Assembly: GCF_900142215.1 (NCBI RefSeq)
Contig: NZ_FRAC01000010.1
Coordinates: 283,025-347,024 of the forward strand
Length of the DNA: 64,000 bases
Direction: 5' to 3'
Origin: Anaerocolumna jejuensis DSM 15929
GTDB lineage: Bacteria > Bacillota > Clostridia > Lachnospirales > Lachnospiraceae
The notes beneath the pieces were generated by a model. It ran no database searches. It had not been told where the DNA came from and was given only the letters and a program-made list of their open reading frames with translations. Within the stretch, counting starts at the first letter, position 1, and the number at the start of each line of letters is the position of its first letter. Below, one piece after another: positions 17,171 through 25,776 of the stretch. The translations under genes were made by a program, and so were the position numbers.

Positions 17171-18304
17171 ATGTACAAGTTACTGGCAAAAGACGGAAGA
17201 GCCAAAAGGGGAGAATTTCACACCGTACATGGCACAATACAGACCCCGGTCTTTATGAATGTCGGAACAACAGCTGCAATAAAGGGAGCAGTGTCCACTC
17301 AGGATTTGCAGGAGATGAAAACCCAGGTAGAATTATCCAATACCTACCATCTTCATGTCAGACCGGGGGATGAGGTTATAAAAAAACTCGGAGGACTTCA
17401 TAAATTTATGGTATGGGACAAACCCATACTGACGGATTCCGGCGGGTTTCAGGTATTTTCTCTGGCCGGACTTAGAAAGATCAAGGAAGAAGGAGTTTAT
17501 TTCAACTCTCATGTGGACGGCAGAAAGATCTTTATGGGACCGGAAGAGAGCATGAGGATACAGTCGAATCTCGCTTCCACCATTGCCATGGCATTTGACG
17601 AATGCCCGCCCCATCCGGCAGAAAGAAGCTATATGCAGGATTCTGTGGACAGGACAACCAGATGGCTTATCCGCTGCAGGGAAGAGCTTAACAGGCTGAA
17701 TACCCTTGAGGATACCATTAATAAGAACCAGATGCTCTTTGGTATTAACCAGGGCGGTACCTATAGGGATATCCGCATCGAGCATGCCAAGAGGATATCG
17801 GAGCTGGATTTGAATGGATATGCATTAGGAGGGCTGGCAGTAGGTGAAAGTCATGCAGAAATGTATTATATAATAGAGGAGACAATGCCTTACCTGCCTT
17901 TGGAGAAGCCAACTTACCTGATGGGAGTGGGAACACCGGAGAATATACTGGAGTCCGTTGAAAGAGGTGTTGACTTTTTTGACTGTGTTTACCCGGCCAG
18001 AAACGGAAGGCATGGACACGCCTATACCAATCATGGTAAAATGAATCTGTTGAATGCAAAGTATGAATTAGATTCTGCCCCTATTGAAGAGGGATGCGGC
18101 TGTCCTGTATGCAGGCACTACAGCAGAGCATACATCAGACACCTGCTAAAGGCAAAGGAAATGCTGGGATTAAGGCTTATGGTAACCCATAATCTTTATT
18201 TTTATAATAATATGATGGAAGAAATCCGTGGTGCCATTGAAGAACAAAGGTATGCGGAATACAAGAAAAACAAGCTGAATGGCTTTGCCCAAGGCGAGGA
18301 ATAA
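17171..18304 (+). CDS. tgt: Queuine tRNA-ribosyltransferase
   Basis: Exchanges guanine 34 for preQ1 (queuine precursor) in tRNAs with GUN anticodons. The 377-residue protein has the family's (beta/alpha)8 features: SNTYHL near residue 55, the catalytic region TDSGGFQVFSL (~90-100), FDECPP, and the zinc site CGCPVCRHYSRAYIRHL (~306-322) with Cys-Cys-Cys-His. GGAG lies before the ATG. It is followed after 33 bases by yajC, a classic pairing. Confidence 0.96.
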   Translation: MYKLLAKDGRAKRGEFHTVHGTIQTPVFMNVGTTAAIKGAVSTQDLQEMKTQVELSNTYHLHVRPGDEVIKKLGGLHKFMVWDKPILTDSGGFQVFSLAGLRKIKEEGVYFNSHVDGRKIFMGPEESMRIQSNLASTIAMAFDECPPHPAERSYMQDSVDRTTRWLIRCREELNRLNTLEDTINKNQMLFGINQGGTYRDIRIEHAKRISELDLNGYALGGLAVGESHAEMYYIIEETMPYLPLEKPTYLMGVGTPENILESVERGVDFFDCVYPARNGRHGHAYTNHGKMNLLNAKYELDSAPIEEGCGCPVCRHYSRAYIRHLLKAKEMLGLRLMVTHNLYFYNNMMEEIRGAIEEQRYAEYKKNKLNGFAQGEE

Positions 18305-18337
18305 AAATAAGAATAATTATTTTGTAGGAGGAACAAT

Positions 18338-18676
18338 ATGCAATTTGGAATTTTAACAGGAGGCGCTCAGGGAGCTATGCCCTTAGCTACCTTGGTAATG
18401 TGGATTGTAGTTATGGTAGGTATCTTTTACTTTATGGCAATCCGTCCCCAGAAAAAGCAGCAAAAGAAAATGGATGCAATGATGTCTACGCTGGAAAACG
18501 GTGACAGCGTTTTGACTTCCGGTGGTTTTTTCGGAGTTGTTATCGATGTAATGGAGGATGTTGTTATTGTAGAATTCGGCAATAACAAAAACTGCCGTAT
18601 CCCTATGAAGAAAACTGCCATTGCAGAGATTGAAAAGCCTCAGTCCGCAATCACTGCAAAAGAAACAAAGGAATAA
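18338..18676 (+). CDS. yajC: Preprotein translocase subunit YajC
   Basis: A 112-residue single-pass membrane protein. A hydrophobic helix at residues ~13-30 is followed by the family signature AIRPQKKQQKKM and then a small beta domain (GDSVLTSGGFFGVV...CRIPMKKTAIAEIE). YajC associates with SecDF and SecYEG. AGGAGG lies 8 bases before the start. secD and secF, often next, are absent here: the next gene points the other way. Confidence 0.95.
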   Translation: MQFGILTGGAQGAMPLATLVMWIVVMVGIFYFMAIRPQKKQQKKMDAMMSTLENGDSVLTSGGFFGVVIDVMEDVVIVEFGNNKNCRIPMKKTAIAEIEKPQSAITAKETKE

Positions 18677-18702
18677 AACAACAAAGAAAACAAGAGAAAT
18701 AT

Positions 18703-18736
18703 AAAAGGTCCCTGTGATTACAGGGGCCTTGTTTTT
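18703..18736 (+). terminator. Terminator of tgt-yajC
   Basis: Hairpin AAGGTCCCTGT / ACAGGGGCCTT followed by GTTTTT. It overlaps the last codons of the convergent PHP gene. Confidence 0.7.
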
Positions 18737-19587
18737 AAGCGGTTTTCCAAAGGCTCTAAAAGGGCTTCCGGTATTTGCAGGTTGCCTTTTCCGGAGCCTA
18801 GAGCAATATCCGGCTTGTTATTACCATGGAAATCAGAGCCGCCGGTTATGACAAGATTATAACGGCCGGCAAACCTTCTGACAATACCCTCATCAAAGCC
18901 GGTATTCATGGAATAGATTGCTTCGATGCCGTCCAGGCCATACTCTGCAAAGAGGGCGATCATCTCATCCAGCTGTTCCAGATTGTATTTATAAAGAAGA
19001 GGATGAGCGAGAACGGCAAGGCCTCCTGCCTGATGGATAAGGGAGATAGCCTTTTCGGGGGAAAGATAATCCCTTGGAACATAATAAGGAGAGGAATCGT
19101 TTAAATACTTGTCAAAGGCTTCCTTGGTTGTCTTGGTATATCTGTGTTCCACCATATATTTGGCGAAATGTGCTCTTGTAAGAACGGCTTCTCCTTCCGA
19201 AGCCTTTAATTTTTCTACGGTAATATCAATTCCTGCGCTGCGCAGATTGGCGGTCATCTTTTCATTCCGTTCATCCCGTTTCAGGAGGGCGGTATGGAGA
19301 GCTTCTTTTAAGAGGCTGTTTTCGGTATCAAGAAATAGACCCAGTACATGAACATCTCTATTGTTGTAAGCTACAGAAATTTCTGCACCAGGGATAACCC
19401 TTAAGGGGTTTGCAGAGCTGGACACTACCAGAGCGGCTGCCTGGGCTTCCTCGATTCCGGATAAGGTATCATGATCAGTCAAAGCAATGGCAGAAAGGGA
19501 CAGGGAAGCTGCAAGCTCAACAACCTCTGTGGGCGACAAGGTACCGTCTGAGGCATTGGAATGTACATGCAAATCAATATAATTCAT
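18718..19587 (-). CDS. PHP-domain phosphoesterase (YciV / RNase AM-like)
   Basis: A 289-residue metal-dependent phosphoesterase. The start at 19587 has AGGTGG 5-6 bases upstream; the open frame extends to 19653 without a better site. PHP metal-binding motifs are in order: IDLHVHSNASDG (residues 3-14), LTDHDT (~39-44), PGAEIS, the AHPLLY region (~192) and GGSDFHG near the C-terminus. Relatives act on 3',5'-nucleoside bisphosphates or on short RNA 5' ends. It is convergent with yajC. Confidence 0.88.
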   Translation of the reverse strand: MNYIDLHVHSNASDGTLSPTEVVELAASLSLSAIALTDHDTLSGIEEAQAAALVVSSSANPLRVIPGAEISVAYNNRDVHVLGLFLDTENSLLKEALHTALLKRDERNEKMTANLRSAGIDITVEKLKASEGEAVLTRAHFAKYMVEHRYTKTTKEAFDKYLNDSSPYYVPRDYLSPEKAISLIHQAGGLAVLAHPLLYKYNLEQLDEMIALFAEYGLDGIEAIYSMNTGFDEGIVRRFAGRYNLVITGGSDFHGNNKPDIALGSGKGNLQIPEALLEPLENRLKTRPL

Positions 19588-19757
19588 AAGAACCACCTTT
19601 CTACATACAACCAGAGTTGAATGCTTTTTCAACATATCTGTCAATACAAGCATTTTAACCTTTTTGCCCTAACTTTACAACCTTAAATTTAGCAGTCTTA
19701 AGCATATACAAAGGAAAAACTTAATATATTACTGTATAAAGCAATCGGAGGTGTTTC

Positions 19758-20132
19758 ATGGACAAAGTACTTCACCGGAATTCAAGGGTTACCGTAATAT
19801 TAAAGAATCTGTTATTATCTTATGTCGTAACAGGGCTTATGCTGTTAGTGCTGTCCTTACTAATGCTGAAAATGGATGTTTCAAATAAGATTTTAAGCGG
19901 CGGTATTACAGTCACGTATATTTTATCAACCTTTTTAGGAGGCTTCCTGTTTGGTAAAAGTGCTTCCCAGAAAAGGTTTCTCTGGGGGCTGTTAATCGGA
20001 GCCTTGTATTTTGTAATTCTGTTTCTCATATCCGTTCTTACCGGTTCCGTAATGGGAATGGAGGCATCCAGGGTCCTTACCGTAATGCTGCTCTGTATAT
20101 TTGGGGGAATGCTGGGCGGCATGTTATCCTGA
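19758..20132 (+). CDS. Small four-helix membrane protein, TIGR04086/YrzE type
   Basis: A 124-residue protein with four hydrophobic helices and glycine-rich turns (FLGGFLFGKSA, LCIFGGMLGGML). I recognise it as the TIGR04086 membrane family that typically accompanies yajC and the SCIFF gene in clostridia. The function is unknown. GGAGGT precedes the ATG. It lies 140 bases before scfA, separated by a small palindrome. Confidence 0.82.
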   Translation: MDKVLHRNSRVTVILKNLLLSYVVTGLMLLVLSLLMLKMDVSNKILSGGITVTYILSTFLGGFLFGKSASQKRFLWGLLIGALYFVILFLISVLTGSVMGMEASRVLTVMLLCIFGGMLGGMLS

Positions 20133-20151
20133 AGGCATTCCATCTTTTCAT

Positions 20152-20182
20152 TTAGGCAGTACTGCAGGCAAGCCTGCAGTAA
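20152..20182 (+). repeat. Dispersed palindrome copy 4 (shortened)
   Basis: GGCAGTACTGCAGGC...GCCTGCAGTA followed by an A run, preceded by a linker like the family's. On the plus strand it could also act as a stop for the upstream gene. Confidence 0.45.
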
Positions 20183-20271
20183 AAAAAATCTTTTCATCTT
20201 CATTTGGATATGATATAATAGATGCGGATATTGACATGATAAAATATCAAGGAATAAGAAGGAGGAACATC

Positions 20272-20412
20272 ATGAAACGTATTAAGACTTTAAATACAAG
20301 AAACCTGAAAGAATCCATGAAAAAGGGCGGCTGCGGCGAGTGCCAGACTTCCTGCCAGTCAGCATGTAAGACATCCTGCACAGTAGGAAACCAGAGCTGT
20401 GAGAATCAGTAA
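20272..20412 (+). CDS. scfA: SCIFF ranthipeptide precursor
   Basis: A 46-residue peptide with the invariant leader MKRIKTLNTRNLKES and six cysteines spread over the last half (GGCGECQTSC, then SAC, TSC, QSC). This is the six-cysteine-in-forty-five (SCIFF) precursor, in which the radical-SAM maturase encoded just downstream joins cysteines to neighbouring residues by thioether bridges. AGGAGG lies 7 bases before the ATG. The role of the mature peptide in the cell is not known. Confidence 0.93.
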   Translation: MKRIKTLNTRNLKESMKKGGCGECQTSCQSACKTSCTVGNQSCENQ

Positions 20413-20446
20413 TTATACGCAAGTATAATATACATAGTAATGAAAA

Positions 20447-20606
20447 ATTGCTTATAAATATTTATAAGCAATCCTGCAAACCCGATTACATTGCATGCCG
20501 CATCTGGATACAGTTGTGGCACTGCCATAAATCACCCATGCATATCACAAGCTTGCTTATGATACTGCATAAATAGAAACTAAGCAGCGTCTTATGGTCG
20601 CTGCTT
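20447..20606 (+). repeat. Repeat block between scfA and scfB (copies 5a and 5b)
   Basis: Contains a perfect 26-bp palindrome (arm ATTGCTTATAAAT, 20447-20472) and a diverged copy of the dispersed palindrome at about 20493-20530. A good copy at 20535-20568 (CATGCATATCACAAGC...ATGATACTGC) carries the linker TAAATAGAAA and a second hairpin with arms TAAGCAGCG / CGCTGCTTA at about 20580-20606. Confidence 0.65.
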
Positions 20607-20645
20607 ATTCCTTGTGTATGGAATTGCACATAGAAGGAGGAAAAA

Positions 20646-22121
20646 TTGGTTCATCAGTATAAAAACAACGGATATAATATCGTGCTGGATGTTAACAGCG
20701 GCATGATTCATGTGGTAGATGATTTGATCTATGACATTATAGAGCTGTATAAAGAAATGAAAAAAGATGGAAAGCATATGGTTTCAGAACAAGAGAAAGA
20801 AACCATCATCAATACATTATCGTTAAAGTATAAAAAACAGGAGTATGCCAGCCTGTTTGAAGAATACGGCAAAAAGGAAGGCACGGTAGCAGCTGCGGTG
20901 AGAGAAGCAGTAAGCGAAGTGGAGGAGCTGATAACAGAAGGAGCTCTTTTTACAGAGGATATTTACGAGAATTACATATCGGAGTTTAAATCCCGCTCAA
21001 CCGTAGTAAAGGCATTGTGCCTTCACATAGCCCATGACTGTAACCTTGCCTGCAAATATTGCTTTGCGGAAGAAGGAGAGTACCATGGAAGACGTGCTCT
21101 GATGAGCTATGAAGTGGGAAAACAGGCACTGGATTTCCTTATAGCCAGTTCCGGTAACCGGAAGAATCTTGAGGTGGACTTCTTCGGCGGTGAGCCCTTA
21201 ATGAATTTTGATGTGGTAAAGAGGCTTGTGGAATACGGCAGAGAGCAGGAAAAAATCCATAATAAGAAATTCCGTTTTACACTCACTACAAATGGTATTC
21301 TTTTAAATGATGAGGTTATGGAATTCGCCAACAAGGAAATGGGAAATGTGGTATTAAGCATTGACGGACGGAAGGAAATAAATGACCTTATGCGCCCTGC
21401 AAGAAACGGAAAGAGCAGCTATGATGTCATTCTTCCCAAATTCGAGAAGCTTGCGGAAAGCAGAAATCAGAACAATTATTACGTAAGAGGAACCTTTACC
21501 CATAATAACCTGGACTTTTCCGAAGATGTGAAGCATCTGGCAGAGCTGGGCTTTAAACAGATATCCGTAGAGCCTGTGGTAGCGCTTCCTGAAGAAAGCT
21601 ATGCCATAAAGGAAGAGGATGTGGAGAAAATCTATGAAGAGTATGATAAACTGGCAGCCTATATTCTGAAAAAGAGACAGGAGGGAGATGGCTTTAATTT
21701 CTTCCACTTTATGATAGATTTATCCGGAGGTCCCTGTGTTGCAAAACGCCTGTCCGGCTGCGGCTCAGGAACGGAATACCTGGCAGTAACGCCCTGGGGA
21801 GATTTATACCCCTGTCATCAGTTCGTAGGGGAAGAAGAGTACCTGATGGGAACTGTCTTTGAAGGGATTAAGAAAATAGAGCTGCAGGAGGAATTCAGAG
21901 GCTGTAATGTATATTCCAAGGATAAATGCAAGGACTGCTTTGCCAAGTTCTATTGCAGCGGAGGCTGTGCTGCCAATGCCTATAAGTTCCATGGCAGTAT
22001 CAATGATGCATATGATATCGGCTGTAAGCTGGAAAGAAAACGTGTGGAATGTGCCCTTATGATAAAGGCAGCAGAGGCAGCCCTTTCTGAGGAAGCAGAG
22101 GAACTGGAAGCGACTCTTTGA
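20646..22121 (+). CDS. scfB: SCIFF radical SAM maturase (thioether-forming)
   Basis: A 491-residue SPASM/twitch radical SAM enzyme that installs thioether links in the SCIFF peptide. Translation starts at TTG 20646, with AAGGAGG 5 bases upstream and no ATG at the right place. An N-terminal precursor-binding region (~1-100) comes first. The radical SAM motif CNLACKYC lies near residue 130, and two auxiliary-cluster regions follow, with cysteines in CGSGTEYLAVTPWGDLYPCH and then CKDCFAKFYCSGGC (~430-445). Separated from scfA only by a repeat block. Confidence 0.93.
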   Translation: MVHQYKNNGYNIVLDVNSGMIHVVDDLIYDIIELYKEMKKDGKHMVSEQEKETIINTLSLKYKKQEYASLFEEYGKKEGTVAAAVREAVSEVEELITEGALFTEDIYENYISEFKSRSTVVKALCLHIAHDCNLACKYCFAEEGEYHGRRALMSYEVGKQALDFLIASSGNRKNLEVDFFGGEPLMNFDVVKRLVEYGREQEKIHNKKFRFTLTTNGILLNDEVMEFANKEMGNVVLSIDGRKEINDLMRPARNGKSSYDVILPKFEKLAESRNQNNYYVRGTFTHNNLDFSEDVKHLAELGFKQISVEPVVALPEESYAIKEEDVEKIYEEYDKLAAYILKKRQEGDGFNFFHFMIDLSGGPCVAKRLSGCGSGTEYLAVTPWGDLYPCHQFVGEEEYLMGTVFEGIKKIELQEEFRGCNVYSKDKCKDCFAKFYCSGGCAANAYKFHGSINDAYDIGCKLERKRVECALMIKAAEAALSEEAEELEATL

Positions 22122-22223
22122 TGTATATATGAACCGGAAGAATGCCTGTCCGGCTGTCTGAATCTGATTCGCAGCCCGGTACAGGCATTTCCCGGTTTTC
22201 TAGCTTAACAGAAAGGATACACC

Positions 22224-23990
22224 ATGGAAAAGTGGGTACTTAGGAATAAAAAGGCAGATTTTGAAGCCATTATGAAAAGACATGGCATCAGTGAATGCCT
22301 TGCAAGACTACTTGTAAACAGAGGCCTTACAGAGGAAATGGACATAGACCTTTATCTGAATCCTGACTATCAAAATACATACAGTCCCTACACTATGAAG
22401 GATCTGACGAAAGCCTGCAAAATATTAGAGGATAAGATAGACAGCTCTCTTCCCATCCGGATCGTCGGAGATTATGATGTGGACGGAGTTTCTTCTACCT
22501 ATATACTCTATAAGGCATTAACTCTGTGCGGAGCCAGGGTGGATTATGAGATTCCCGACCGTATTAAGGACGGCTATGGAATTAATGAGCATATAATTGA
22601 CGGGGCTTATGAAGCTGGGATAGATACCATAATAACCTGTGATAACGGAATTGCTGCCCTGGAACAGGTAAAGAAGGCAAAACGTCTTGGGATGACGGTT
22701 ATTGTGACGGACCATCATGATATTCCTTTTGTAATGGAAGAGGAAAAAAGATATCTGCTGCCCGAGGCAGATGCTGTTGTAAACCCCAAGCAGGAGGAAT
22801 GTCCCTATCCCTTTAAGCAGCTTTGCGGAGCGGCAGTAGCGTATAAGCTGATGGAAGTCCTTTATAAAAGCAGACAGATAGGAGAGGCAGAGCTGGTACC
22901 TTTGCGGGAAGTTGTTGCAATTGCTACTGTTTGTGATGTAATGGAGCTTACAGGGGAAAACCGTATCCTGGTAAAGAAAGGGCTTGAGCTTCTTAGAAAG
23001 ACAAAGAATCAAGGTCTTAGGGCTCTTATGGAGAAGAACGGAATTGCTGTAGAGAACCTGTCTTCTTACCATTTGGGCTTTGTTATCGGCCCCTGTCTTA
23101 ATGCGGGAGGAAGGCTTGATACTGCGAAAAAGGGTCTGAGGCTCCTGCTGTCGGAGAGTAAGGAAGAGGCGGATAAAAGGGCTGAAGAATTGAAAGGTCT
23201 AAATGATTTGCGGAAGCAGATGACGGAAGAAGGCATTTTAAAGGCGGTTTCCATGATAGAGAGCTCCGCCCTAAAGGAAGACAGGGTATTGGTGGTCTAT
23301 TTGCAGGACTGCCATGAAAGCCTTGCCGGCATCATAGCAGGAAGAATAAGAGAAAAATATAATAAGCCGGCTATTGTACTAACCAGTGCCCATGAGATGG
23401 TAAAGGGGTCCGGGCGGTCCATAGAAAAGTATAATATGTACGAAGAGCTTACCGCTTCCGGTAAGTACCTGGTGAAATTCGGAGGACATCCCATGGCTGC
23501 CGGTATGTCTCTTGCCTTCGAATCAGTGGAGCCCTTTCGCATCAGCTTAAATAATAATACCACGCTGACGGAAGAAGACCTGATTCCCAAGGTAGTAATT
23601 GATGTAGTGCTTCCCCTGGGATTAATTACAGAGGAGCTGATAGAAGAAATTAAAATCCTGGAACCCTTTGGAAAGGGAAATGAAAAGCCGCTGTTTGCAG
23701 ACAGAAGCCTGAAGGTAATAAAGCTTGCAGTCATTGGAAAGAACAAAAATGTCATAAAGCTTTTGGTAAGAAATCAGTATGGCAAGGAAATGGATGCCCT
23801 GTACTTTGGTGATACGGAGGGCTTTCTTGAGGCGCTTTCTGATGCCTACGGCCAGAATGAGGTGGACAGGGCCTTCCAAAATAGAGATAATAAGCTAAAG
23901 CTTTCATTGACCTACTATCCTTCTGTAAATGAATATAACGGAAGCCGCAGCCTTCAGATAATCATACAGAATTATCTTCCGGAGAAGTGA
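22224..23990 (+). CDS. recJ: Single-stranded-DNA exonuclease RecJ
   Basis: A 588-residue 5'-3' exonuclease. The DHH phosphoesterase motifs are visible: DYDVDGVSS (near residue 81), TCDNG, TDHHD (~172), NPKQ and the DHHA1 motif GGHPMAAG (~420). It acts in recombination and mismatch repair. The length is standard and AAAGGA precedes the ATG. The stop codon lies inside the first unit of a 44-bp tandem repeat. In Bacillus and many clostridia recJ is followed by apt and relA; here the nitrogenase island intervenes. Confidence 0.95.
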   Translation: MEKWVLRNKKADFEAIMKRHGISECLARLLVNRGLTEEMDIDLYLNPDYQNTYSPYTMKDLTKACKILEDKIDSSLPIRIVGDYDVDGVSSTYILYKALTLCGARVDYEIPDRIKDGYGINEHIIDGAYEAGIDTIITCDNGIAALEQVKKAKRLGMTVIVTDHHDIPFVMEEEKRYLLPEADAVVNPKQEECPYPFKQLCGAAVAYKLMEVLYKSRQIGEAELVPLREVVAIATVCDVMELTGENRILVKKGLELLRKTKNQGLRALMEKNGIAVENLSSYHLGFVIGPCLNAGGRLDTAKKGLRLLLSESKEEADKRAEELKGLNDLRKQMTEEGILKAVSMIESSALKEDRVLVVYLQDCHESLAGIIAGRIREKYNKPAIVLTSAHEMVKGSGRSIEKYNMYEELTASGKYLVKFGGHPMAAGMSLAFESVEPFRISLNNNTTLTEEDLIPKVVIDVVLPLGLITEELIEEIKILEPFGKGNEKPLFADRSLKVIKLAVIGKNKNVIKLLVRNQYGKEMDALYFGDTEGFLEALSDAYGQNEVDRAFQNRDNKLKLSLTYYPSVNEYNGSRSLQIIIQNYLPEK

Positions 23991-24185
23991 TGAATATTTT
24001 TGAAAAAGCAATAAATATATTCTGGAGAAGTAATGAGTATCATTTGGAAAAGCAATAAATATCTTCTTGAGAAGTGATGTGTATCATTTAGAAAAGCAAT
24101 AAATTTCTTCTGAGAATTAATTGGTTTTCTTTGGATAAGCAATAATTTTCTTCCGAAAAGTGAAGGAAATCCTTTGGGGAATGTT
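23969..24185 (+). repeat. Five-unit 44-bp tandem repeat starting in the end of recJ
   Basis: Units of 43-44 bases, each carrying a variant of CTTCTGGAGAAGTGATG then TTTGGAAAAGCAA, begin at about 23969, 24012, 24056, 24100 and 24143 and diverge with distance from recJ. The first unit contains the recJ stop codon. Confidence 0.75.
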
Positions 24186-24196
24186 TTAAAATAACC

Positions 24197-24225
24197 TTGT
24201 CACAGGCAGTATAGTATGATACGAT
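24197..24225 (+). promoter_or_regulatory. Promoter of the PBP-HTH regulator
   Basis: TTGTCA at 24197-24202, 17-base spacer, TACGAT at 24220-24225. Confidence 0.5.
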
Positions 24226-24271
24226 AAACAAAATTACTTTTGAGTACAATTGATACAAAACATAATAAAAC

Positions 24272-24291
24272 GACTATAAACGTTAATTGTC
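24272..24291 (+). promoter_or_regulatory. Palindrome in the regulator leader, possible operator
   Basis: A 20-bp imperfect palindrome: GACTATAAAC meets GTTAATTGTC, with 8 of 10 positions pairing. Its left half (GACTATAA) matches the left half of the anfH-promoter palindrome (GACGATAA) at seven of eight bases, which suggests the same protein binds both. Confidence 0.45.
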
Positions 24292-24363
24292 TGATAAATA
24301 CCGGAAATGACAAGCAATTTAACCCATTGTGTTTCAGAGAGTGATTTAAACGGAGGAAAGCTT

Positions 24364-25335
24364 ATGGAGAATGACTTACTTAGTGCCCAGGAAGTTGCCG
24401 ATATCTTAAAAATATCCAGAAATACTGTCTATGAGTTGATAAAACGGGGAGATTTGAATTCGTCAAAGGTCGGAAAGCAGGTAAGGGTTACCAGAAATGA
24501 AGTAAACACTTATTTAAGCGGAACGGCCCAAAAGACTGTGTCAGTTATGAGGGATATCCCCAGTGCTGCAGCAATGCCCAAGGCGGTAAAAAAGCAGAAT
24601 ACCTACCAGGCTGTGGATGAAAATATCAGAGGCAATGAATTTATCATATGCGGGCAGGATATATCCCTGGATATACTGGCAAACCATCTGGGGGCATATT
24701 CCGATACCATGCAGCTTTACCGCTCTTATCTTGCCAGCTATAATGGCATCTATGCACTGTACCAGGGACGTGTCAATATTGCTACCGCCCATCTTTGGGA
24801 CGGCGATTTGGATGAATATAATGCTTCCTACATTAAAAAGATGATGCCTGGCATACCGGCCTTGACGATTAGAATCGGGAAGAGAAGGCAGGGCTTTTAT
24901 GTGCAGAAGAATAACCCTAAGAGAATTACCGGATGGTCCGATTTAAAACGAAGGGATATTACGATTGTAAACCGGGAAAGAGGCAGCGGTACCAGGGTGC
25001 TGCTGGATGAAAAGCTGCGGCTCATGGGGATGATCGGTGACTATATCGAAGGGTACCATCATGAATGTAAATCCCATCTTGCGGTCGCCAGCCTGGTTTC
25101 CCACAAAGAGGCCGACCTTGGTATCGGGAGTGAAACAGGCCTTATGAATGTGGCAGGGATTGATTTCATTCCCCTCCAGACGGAGTGCTATGATTTGGTC
25201 ATGCGGCTGGTAGATGCCGATAAACAGCCCTATAAAAGGATTATGGAGATACTGGCATCGGATGAATTTAAGATGGATTTACAGCTCCTTGGCTGCTATG
25301 ATACCCAGGAGACCGGGAAAATCATCTGGAACTAA
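24364..25335 (+). CDS. Regulator: excisionase-type HTH plus molybdate-binding-type PBP domain
   Basis: A 323-residue one-component regulator. The start at 24364 has GGAGG 6-7 bases before it; an ATG at 24307 has none. Residues 1-50 form an excisionase/MerR-like winged helix (LSAQEVADILKISRNTVYEL). Residues ~90-323 are a cytosolic periplasmic-binding-protein-like domain (PF12727 type: GQDISLDILANHL, NRERGSGTR, HHECKSHLAVASLV, ADLGIGSE), related to molybdate/tungstate-binding ModA-like domains. Its position directly upstream of the Anf operon, on the same strand, suggests a metal-oxyanion sensor that represses Fe-only nitrogenase when molybdenum is present. That role is inferred, not shown. Confidence 0.82.
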   Translation: MENDLLSAQEVADILKISRNTVYELIKRGDLNSSKVGKQVRVTRNEVNTYLSGTAQKTVSVMRDIPSAAAMPKAVKKQNTYQAVDENIRGNEFIICGQDISLDILANHLGAYSDTMQLYRSYLASYNGIYALYQGRVNIATAHLWDGDLDEYNASYIKKMMPGIPALTIRIGKRRQGFYVQKNNPKRITGWSDLKRRDITIVNRERGSGTRVLLDEKLRLMGMIGDYIEGYHHECKSHLAVASLVSHKEADLGIGSETGLMNVAGIDFIPLQTECYDLVMRLVDADKQPYKRIMEILASDEFKMDLQLLGCYDTQETGKIIWN

Positions 25336-25441
25336 GGTTCAAGTATATAGAAACAAAACATGAAATCACAGCTTAGTGCTGTTAAATATCTGAGCTTTCG
25401 ATAGAAGGGGCTGCTGCAAATAATACTCCCCTGATTAAATT

Positions 25442-25572
25442 AAAAACCATGCATGTATTTGGGATAAATGATATGCTCTCTTCTAGGTAGATAAGTAATA
25501 TTAAAATTATTATTTTTTAACATCTACTTGACGGGAAGCAGTTCAGTGAATCCCTTTATCTGCATGGTTTTT
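25442..25572. repeat. 131-bp element bounded by 12-bp perfect inverted repeats
   Basis: AAAAACCATGCA (25442-25453) and its exact complement (25561-25572) enclose an AU-rich hairpin with GTAGAT / ATCTAC arms and a GGGAT / ATCCC pair. Both ends are followed by T-rich sequence on the corresponding strand. It could be a structured small RNA whose closing stem is also a terminator, or a tiny inverted-repeat transposable element. No coding capacity. Confidence 0.55.
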
Positions 25573-25740
25573 ATTTATAGGAATTTTGAAAAAACACTAA
25601 GCAGCCTCCACGTCCTATTTCCCCTTAATCTATCTCTTCCTTTGTGACAAATATAACTAGATGTGACAAAATAAAAACGCTATGTAAAAGTTCTATATAA
25701 CAATAGTCAATTGCAGAAAATATTTTAGGATATATTTACA

Positions 25741-25769
25741 TTGACGATAAGTTCGTCGGATAATATAGT
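25741..25769 (+). promoter_or_regulatory. Promoter of the anf operon with embedded operator
   Basis: TTGACG at 25741-25746, a 17-base spacer and TATAGT at 25764-25769: a strong sigma-A-type promoter. A perfect inverted repeat GACGA-N5-TCGTC (25743-25757) covers the -35 and part of the spacer, a typical repressor position. No sigma-54 -24/-12 element (GG-N10-GC) was seen, unlike NifA-driven systems. Confidence 0.65.
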
Positions 25770-25776
25770 AACACTA

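Noticed and set aside
17137..17373. Open frame overlapping the start of tgt
   Set aside because: Out of frame with tgt, no family similarity, and tgt has the correct start and ribosome-binding site.
24307..24363. Longer N-terminus of the PBP-HTH regulator
   Set aside because: ATG 24307 has no ribosome-binding site; GGAGG lies just before ATG 24364, and the helix-turn-helix begins directly after.
25741..25769. Sigma-54 promoter for anfH
   Set aside because: No GG-N10-GC element at the right spacing was seen; a good sigma-A promoter is present instead.
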